64,000 bases of DNA. It comes from Ascaphus truei. Lineage: Eukaryota > Chordata > Amphibia > Anura > Ascaphidae. Under the pieces are notes generated by a model, which did no database searches, was not told the DNA's origin, and saw only the letters and a list, made by a program, of their open reading frames with translations. Each line of letters opens with the position of its first letter. Position 1 is the stretch's first letter. The position numbers and the translations under genes are program-made. This document shows, in pieces, positions 57,700-64,000 of this stretch. Location: contig CM071573.1 in NCBI GenBank assembly GCA_036426205.1, positions 40,878,106 to 40,942,105 of the forward strand. The letters are read 5' to 3'.

Positions 57700-58037
57700 A
57701 GCTTGCTATACCCAAGTCCTGTTTCATATCATATTGATCCTTAGGCTGTTTTTTGTCTCTCAATTCTGATCTATTCCAGTAGGACTCTATGTGGTAGCCT
57801 TATCTGTGTGATCTGGACTGTTTAAGGAACACCACTGTGTTTTCTTTTCATCTCAGTGGAGAGACTTGGGCTTGACCCCCTATTTGCAACTTTAGTCTTT
57901 TATTCCCCTTACTACTGACCTGGGCTTAACCCCTTATTTGCTGATCGAGTCTTTTTATTCCCCTTGGTGTGAGTGTGTTTGGAGGTTAGGAATAAGGGAC
58001 AGTGGAAGTACCTGTGGTCTAATAGATTCTGGGGAAC
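57700..58037 (+). repeat. Penelope-like terminal region with 55-bp duplication
   Basis: Precedes hammerhead-like motif 3. Contains two copies of a roughly 55-bp unit (GGGCTTGACCCCCTATTTGC at about 57868 and GGGCTTAACCCCTTATTTGC at about 57921, each leading to TTTATTCCCCTT). Confidence 0.4.
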
Positions 58038-58074
58038 GGGCCAGAAGAAGGGGTTCATCACCGAAACGTTGCCC
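58038..58074 (+). ncRNA. Hammerhead-ribozyme-like motif 3 (U4 substituted)
   Basis: Stem I GGGC (58038-58041) with GCCC (58071-58074). First core CAGAAGA (58042-58048; the U4 position is A). Extra A, stem II GG...CC. Second core GAAAC (58063-58067), stem III AC/GT, H17 = T at 58070. Same architecture as motif 1 with different stem sequences. The core substitution probably abolishes activity. Confidence 0.45.
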
Positions 58075-58284
58075 CCCTGCACTTAGCTATTGTTTGATTC
58101 TCCTCAGCTTTTCTGCTTCAACCCCCCCCCCTCCCTTTCTTCCCTACCATTGTTTTCCCTCCCTCTGCATTCCCCTTGCCACATCCCCCATTTTTTACCC
58201 CTTTCCTTTAGGTGCTATTTAGCACTTTGAATACGGTCTACTCACGCACCTTTCATTGTGTACATCTTATACAGTATATGCCAA

Positions 58285-58877
58285 CAAGAAAGAAAAAAGT
58301 GAGAAGCGCAGACAATGGGGGTTGTGATTAAACTAAAATTCTTTATTAAATGAACTAGTCCTAGGAAAACCCCTCTGGGACAACAATGTGAAATCAATAC
58401 ATAAATAGTAATTTAAAAGTAGTGCTGATGGAGTGGATATGCGGTACCAGTTTATCAGTCTCCAGAGGATTAAAAACGGGAATTACCCGATAGACAGTCT
58501 TGATCCTTTAGATAGTGCACTGCCCGGGCAGGTAATGGTGAAGAGGGGTACCCCAGGGTTGAGACAGTGTTGGAATAGCTCACCCTATGAATACTGCAGA
58601 TCCTTGGCGGTCCTGCTGTCCCTCAATTCACGGAAACCGCTCCGGTGCACACAGCATGGATGTGCTGTAACTCGCGATACCACGCAGCCCTCCGGGTGTC
58701 CGGGTCTGATGTCACTTCCGGCTGTGACGCACAGACCCTTCCCGGTAGTCTCTGGGCTCCGTCCTTCAGCGCTCCACCTCCTGATGGTCCAGTGACCACA
58801 CAGACAGCGCGGCAAGTGGTATTAGCCGCTTCCTTCAGGCACACTGTTTAGCCAGCAAACACTCTATTTGCTCCTCC
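58285..58877 (-). repeat. Penelope-like terminal repeat (minus strand)
   Basis: Reads on the minus strand from the hammerhead-like motif at 58911 toward TTTAATAAAGAATTTTAG (58330-58350). The opposing ORFs at 58433-58851 are within it and unsupported. Confidence 0.4.
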
Positions 58878-58911
58878 TCCTACGCGTTTCACCAAAAGGC
58901 TTCGTCAGGGA
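58878..58911 (-). ncRNA. Hammerhead-ribozyme-like motif 4
   Basis: Minus strand: stem I UCC (58911-58909) with GGA (58880-58878). Intact first core CUGACGA (58908-58902), extra A, stem II GCC-UUUU-GGU (58900-58891), intact second core GAAAC (58890-58886), stem III AC-GC-GU, H17 = A at 58881. Both cores are canonical except for the extra A before stem II. Self-cleavage is untested. Confidence 0.55.
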
Positions 58912-59373
58912 TAACGTCACACCATGCACCTTCATTCTTTATAGCCTGGTTAATTACATTCGTTTGAATGCCCAATTAGTGGCTCATTGTCTGTCACATT
59001 ATCCACCTTCGTAGTCATCACCATTAATTTACATTGTATGGTATGATATTGGTTACAGGCATCTGTGCTAAGTAGAGTTGTATCTTGGTCATCTGGCTTT
59101 AGTGGTACTGCAATTCGGGTGGTCACTGACACAGGCGCTGTCTAAAATTTCTGATCAAAATATATATATTTATTTATATGTAAATATATATTATACAGTA
59201 TATGCGTTCACATTAAATATTCTTTGCAGATTATCTGTTTTTTCTGGGGTTTTTTGTGTGCTGGGAAGTTTTTTGTTTAAAATATCCTATTGAATTGAAT
59301 GGGATTTTTAATCTTTGATACATCTGGTGCCGATGTTTTGCCCCAGAATTGCCCCACCTTTGCCTTGATACAT

Positions 59374-59457
59374 ACTATAAGCGCACGCGATGGCGGCAAT
59401 ACATTTGTTTTGCCACAACGTCGCGTCACCGTCGCCGGCACTATAAGCGCAGCCTTA
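59374..59457. mobile_element. CpG-rich foldback MITE, right half
   Basis: ACTATAAGCGCACGCGATGG to CGGCACTATAAGCGCAGCCT matches the right half of the copies at 54421 and 57371. The left half is missing. Confidence 0.65.
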
Positions 59458-59472
59458 CTCAACAGCTCACTG

Positions 59473-59496
59473 CCCCCCCCCCCCCCCCCCCCCCCC
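59473..59496. repeat. Poly(C) run of 24
   Basis: Uninterrupted C24. The P- and G-rich ORFs in both directions derive from it; the length may be uncertain in sequencing. Confidence 0.9.
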
Positions 59497-59629
59497 ACTC
59501 AACAACTTGCTTAAAACCACTCACTTGCCTTCCTCCCCCACTCGAAAACTCACTCGCACTTACTCCCTTTCCCGCCCCGTGCAACAATACACTGGCAACC
59601 CCACACGGAACAACCTGGGGGCCTACGGT

Positions 59630-59833
59630 CAGTGCCTGGCCAACTCCAGTCCTCAAGGGCCACCATCAGGTCAGGTTTTAAGGATATCCCTGCTTCAGCA
59701 CAAGTGGCTCAATCAAAAAGACTGAGCCACCTGTGCTGAAGAAGAGACTGACTGAGCCACCTGTGCTGCAGTAGGGATATCCTTAAAACCTGACCAGTTG
59801 GTGGCCCTTGAGGTCTAGAGTACGCCACCCGTG
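59630..59833. mobile_element. Palindromic hAT MITE, copy 12
   Basis: Left CAGTGCCTGGCCAACTCCAG, right AGAGTACGCCACCCGTG. CTTCAGCACAAGTGGCTC and two inverse CTGAGCCACCTGTGCTG units; the right arm is duplicated. No clear target duplication. Confidence 0.75.
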
Positions 59834-59839
59834 GTCAAA

Positions 59840-60545
59840 CGTATGTGTAATTCTAACTTCTAAAACACATCTTGTATTGCCATTGGTTAGCTTGGCAAAA
59901 ACATTCATGTTCCTGATGCAGCCAAAACAATATCATTCGCGATCTTTTTTGCTAAAATGTATTCTACCGATCCATCGATCACCAATTCTTTGTGCATATC
60001 ATTTAAATTAAAAAGAGGGCATGATATCCCAGCAGCTCGACCATTGTTATTTCCAGGAACACATTTGGTTTTATGCATGCTTGTCTGCTAATATGGCACT
60101 TCTCAGAGACATTATAAAGAGTATTTATGACGGTCTTAAACTGTAGTTAAGAAGGAGAAGGTGGGAAACAGCAGGATTGGTGCCAGTTGTACAATTGAGA
60201 TGGATGAGCTCCAGAAATTCAATTTCTTAAAAAAATCTCATGTTCCCTGACTATAAAATGACTTTACACAAACACTGGGAATAAGTAGAGAAAGCCCATA
60301 ACTGAGGCTTTCAAATAACATTGAGCAATTAAGAACGCTTGGTGATTATTAAACGTTTGTAAATGTTCTGTAAATATAATTAAACATCTTCATTGCTGAT
60401 GTAAACAGCAACGTCCCAAATCTGTCATCAAATTAGAAATGTATCATTTCAGCACACAAAGGCTGTGAACATTTTATAGGAAACAAGAGTAACAAACATA
60501 AGGATGTAGTGTGTCACATTGTGCAGGTCTGCATTTTGCACAGCC
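59840..60545. other. Unique interval, no gene seen
   Basis: AT-rich DNA without recognised repeats or genes. Confidence 0.4.
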
Positions 60546-60549
60546 AATC

Positions 60550-60872
60550 TAAGGCTGCGATTATAGTGGCCGCGCAGCCGAGTGTGGGACGGCACGCGCA
60601 AAACATGCACTAGGCTTAAAGGCGATCGGTAGGCGACAGGGATGCGTGGCGAAGGGGGGCCCGTGAAGTCACGTGAGCAGTTCGTCCTCATTGGCTGAAC
60701 CGATCACGTGACGCAGCCGTCACGCTGCAAAAACAAATCCAATGGTATTTTAAAAAATTGTGTGCTTGGTCGTGCGCTCTATGGCCTGCCTCATAGAGGT
60801 ATGGTCTTTTGTTCGTGGCGTGTGCCATGTCGCATGCGCCATGTCGCACGCGGGCACTATAATCGCGGCCTA
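60550..60872. mobile_element. CpG-rich foldback MITE, related longer family
   Basis: Ends TAAGGCTGCGATTATAGTGG and GGGCACTATAATCGCGGCCTA are inverted. GTCACGTGAGCAG and CGATCACGTGACGC occur as partial inverse motifs inside. Shares its termini with the 57371 family but has a different interior. Confidence 0.65.
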
Positions 60873-60928
60873 TGGAAGAGTAAAGTATCAATCGAGTTAC
60901 AGAAAGTTACAGTAAAATAAGGGTAAAC

Positions 60929-61137
60929 TAGTGGTTTCCAAATTTTTTTTTAGTTAAGAAACCCTAAATGAAATTCTGAGGAACCCCAACCCTCTATAAT
61001 AGCGCGTCTGAGATTAGATACATTGTAAATTCTTCTGTATTTGATACAATTTTCAAGTTACCAGAAAATTACAGGGAACCCTTTAGGGATGCCCGGGGAA
61101 CTCAAGGGTACCTAGTAACCCTGGTTGAAAAACACTG
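60929..61137. mobile_element. hAT element (CAGTGGTTTCC family)
   Basis: Perfect 8-bp target duplication GGGTAAAC (60921-60928, 61138-61145). Left TAGTGGTTTCCAAATTTTTT, right GGTTGAAAAACACTG. The interior CCCCAACCCTCTATAATAGC is the source-type sequence of the 49-bp array at 22761. Noncoding. Confidence 0.85.
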
Positions 61138-61161
61138 GGGTAAACCATTGTTAATTTACAT

Positions 61162-61345
61162 CAGAGGTGGAGCAACTCCAGTCCTCAAGGGCCTCCAACC
61201 GGTCATGTTTTTAGGATATCCCTGCTTCAGCACAGGCGGCGCAGTCTTCAAATGAGCCACTGATTGAGCCACCTGTGCTGAAGCAGGGACATCCTGAAAA
61301 CCTGACCAGTTGGTGGCCCTTGAGAACTAGAGTTGCCCACCACTG
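61162..61345. mobile_element. Palindromic hAT MITE, copy 13
   Basis: CAGAGGTGGAGCAACTCCAG and AGAGTTGCCCACCACTG are the inverted ends; complete palindromic interior. No clear target duplication. It sits 16 bp from the previous hAT's right duplication. Confidence 0.8.
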
Positions 61346-61349
61346 TAAT

Positions 61350-63115
61350 AAAGGCACATTTTATTTCTGCCTCAAGGCTCACTGTTGAAGTTTGGGAGAA
61401 TCTCAAGTTCACGATCACTAAGAAACATTATGCTGGTTTAAAAAAAAAAAATACAAGTTATTAACATCATGCAGCTGTTTTTGGTGGGCAACTTTGGAAA
61501 AAAACAGGAAAGTTAACATTTATATACATTGGTTAGCCAATGAAAGTATCAGTTTCACCCAAGAATTGCATCTAGGTATCAAGCACTAAAATAGGCCACG
61601 TATGTGTGTTACATTTACACTAAAACAGAACTTGAAATAGGTGGCTCTTATCAATGTATTTTGCACCTATTTTGCCCAGCCTGCACCATTAATAACATGG
61701 GGAGTGATTACAACAGTGAAACCATAGGAAATACTTGGAAGGCATTGGATGATGGTATCAGTATGTCCCAATCTTGGCGCGTCTTGCCATCGTTTTTATC
61801 CAGTTTTGTGTGCATCTACTAAACCCTATACGCTTAGTCCCAGAAGGTGAACAGCACCAATTGTAGATTGAAGCAGCGCACAATAAAATAAGAGAAATAG
61901 GAGGTGCACCACCAAGACATCGAAATGATACTAAAGAGGAGTGTCCACGGCACTCTGTGAAAACAGAAACTTATATTTACGGTTGCACAACAGAAAAACA
62001 GATGTCCAGATGAAGCACGGCTTAAGAAAGGTCTATTGCAACCCCAAATGTTGCTCTTTCTAGAAATCTGTTGTTCTGCTGTGCTACAATAAATGTAAGT
62101 CTTCTGTTTTTGCATCAGATGGCTATGGACATTCCTAATTTGTATAAACCATATACCCATCATGATACCTAGAACCTAAAAGGATGTTTCTGACAATGTA
62201 ATCACCTGAGCACATGGAGATAAAGTGACTTGCCACTTGTCACAGTGGGTAGGAACTTAGTTTTGAACTAGTATCTCTCATTACAGATGCCAGTGTTAGA
62301 AACACACATTTAAGCTTTCCAATGCATTACAATCCTTTCTAGCAATGAAGTGGTTATTCCTTTTGTCCAAGTTTGTAAAATAGTACAACAGAATACTTTA
62401 ATAGTGATGCCAGACAGACACAGAGTCTACCCCCCTTGTTTAAAACATCTGACAGTCGCAATATTTCCTTGGTTCCAAGAGAGCTAGTTAACGTGGCAAT
62501 TTCCACTAGGCTGCAATTTATAACGCAGTGTCAGGCTCATGTGTTTTTCTTGACACTGAGGAACTAAAGCAAGATGACAAGAGAATTAAATCAACAGGGC
62601 AGAACCGTGTGAGGAAAGCAGAGAAAGCAGCCAGAAATCCTCCAAGGTCCCCAAGCCACCGTTAATGAAACCGCTCCTTCTGGGACACTCAACCACAGGG
62701 TTCTGAACATGTAGAGACTTTGTGATAAACAAGTCACTCAGGACATTAAATCATGCTTGGTTAGGCTTGGCTCAAATCCACCCAATCAGACAGCAATTCT
62801 AAATGTTTTTAGTAAGAGATGAAAGCAGTTTTCTACGGCATGATGGAATGTATTTCCTGTATTTCCTTTAAAAAGAAATAAAATGAGACTCATGGTCAGA
62901 CTATCGGAAGAAAAACATCCTAATAACTTGGGTCTGGACAATGCACATCGTTTTGAAACATAATGATCTGAAGGATTAGAATATTTCAGCATTTTACAAT
63001 GTAGTTAGGATAGTCATTTTGAAAATGTGTTTCTTGACATCAGTTTATCAAGGTCCCTTTCTATCATTCTGCCCCAGCAATATGAGGAGCAGAGGAAGGA
63101 GCTTAATGCATCACT
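61350..63115. other. Mostly unique interval
   Basis: 61860-62160 resembles a Penelope-like terminal repeat (CTTAAGAAAGGTC ... CAAATGTTGCTC at 62021-62056, a decayed hammerhead-type hairpin). A MIR-like antisense relic lies at 62205-62300 (GATAAAGTGACTTGCC). The rest is unique, with no gene seen. Confidence 0.4.
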
Positions 63116-63119
63116 TAGA

Positions 63120-63212
63120 GGCCCATATGTACTAAGCGATGCTATGCCACACACCATCCTCTGGTGCTAAATAGTGTCTTGGAGAATAGTTCTGCTTAGT
63201 AAGTATGGGCCA
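63120..63212. mobile_element. Small foldback MITE
   Basis: Inverted ends GGCCCATATGTACTAAGC and GCTTAGTAAGTATGGGCC enclose about 57 bp. No ORF. Superfamily uncertain. Confidence 0.65.
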
Positions 63213-63214
63213 TA

Positions 63215-64000
63215 TTATTAGTATATTTCTCGGTCAGTTCTCAGACCAAGATGAAAACCAACCATATACCACCATTTCGCAAATAATTGTGGTATTCATA
63301 ACTGTGGTATTCAGAATCATTTGAGTGGACAGTAGTTATAATCTAAGTACCGGCATGTAAGAACCAGTGCTGAACAGCTCAAATGCCTTTCTGCTGGACA
63401 TTACACTATCCGTACAATAGAGGGGACAAAATAATACTTCAAAAACAATTCTTGAACCTATTTTACCCAGCCCCCTGCAATAGCCACAGAGTGAGAATGC
63501 AAAGAGGCCAAACAAGGTCTAACATTAAGGTCTAACCTCAGACATTCTTGTGGCCTATTTACCCTATCCCCAGAAACACCGGCAGAACAAGGATAACATC
63601 AAGGGTGGCATAACAAGAGAGAAAGATGAAGAAAGGCGAGTGGGAGTAAGTTTGAATGCTTAGATAAGGTACAAAGGCACTCAAGTACTGAGTTTCCTGG
63701 TGAGTACTGTGTTAGAAACCATTCAAAATAAATAAGGTATAAAGACAAGTTAGAGTATTTAGTAACCTAGCTAGCGTGGGACTAAGAAGCAGGCAGTTGT
63801 TTAAACTCAGTACTGCCGTGATCTGATATTTTGGCTGTACTGTATTACATATTTTAATAAACCATCATCTGTTAGAAACTGGAGGAGTCCTCATCTTGTC
63901 TTTTTCCAACAGATTGGCTTGCAGGCACTGGGTCACCCTAGACTTCCGTGTGTCCCTTCTCCACAATAGCTCATTGAAGTATAGAGAAGCATTTTATAAA
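63215..64000. other. Unique interval with weak LTR-like end
   Basis: 63709-63911 begins TGTTAGAAACC, has AATAAACC (63858) and ends TTTTTCCAACA. This TG...CA layout with a polyadenylation-like signal could be an LTR. No target duplication or primer-binding site was found. Otherwise nothing recognised. Confidence 0.25.

Noticed and set aside
59299..59681. P-rich ORFs around the poly(C) run
   Set aside because: Homopolymer artefact crossing two MITEs.
62021..62060. Sixth hammerhead motif
   Set aside because: Resembles a Penelope terminal hairpin but lacks CUGANGA, GAAAC and a paired stem I.

Overview
The window looks like a gene-poor stretch of a vertebrate genome, most likely an amphibian and probably a frog. 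This is inferred from the mix of repeats, since no host protein could be identified. The mix comprises many palindromic hAT MITEs with 8-bp target duplications, TTAA-flanked T2/Kolobok-like MITEs, L2-like and Rex1/CR1-like LINE pieces, a tRNA-headed SINE with a MIR-type core, Penelope-like remnants with hammerhead-like motifs, and a sushi-type Ty3/gypsy chromovirus. There are no operons, ribosome-binding sites or CRISPR arrays. Almost all short ORFs are chance or lie inside repeats.

Layout. 1-5.6 kb: palindromic DNA elements, a TTAA MITE and two minisatellites followed by a GT/GA-rich tract. 5.6-9.5 kb: mostly unique AT-rich DNA. 9.6-16.8 kb: a hammerhead-like motif, three hAT copies, a 1.3-kb antisense L2-like LINE and a Tigger-like MITE. 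16.8-25 kb: unique DNA with a SINE, a 1.1-kb antisense Rex1-like LINE and a hAT remnant whose interior became a 49-bp tandem array. 25-31 kb: microsatellites, a second hammerhead-like motif and one exon-like ORF with good splice signals (27528-27650). 31-38 kb: dense MITEs, including back-to-back insertions. 38.3-39.1 kb: a complete solo LTR. 41.2-44.1 kb: a large inverted repeat with a LINE nested in one arm and a hAT MITE in its spacer. 46.1-50.2 kb: a decayed chromodomain-bearing Ty3/gypsy element between perfect 5-bp target duplications, lacking most of its 5' LTR and all of gag. 50.5-57.3 kb: mainly unique DNA. 57.3-61.4 kb: CpG-rich foldback MITEs, two more hammerhead-like motifs and further hATs. 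61.4-64 kb: mostly unique.

How the parts relate. The mobile elements record a layered history of insertion into an intron or intergenic region. The only candidate host coding sequence is the 123-nt phase-0 exon at 27528-27650. The most notable observations are four hammerhead-ribozyme-like motifs with different but self-complementary stem I sequences, and a hAT MITE family carrying palindromic RFX X-box and CRE motifs.
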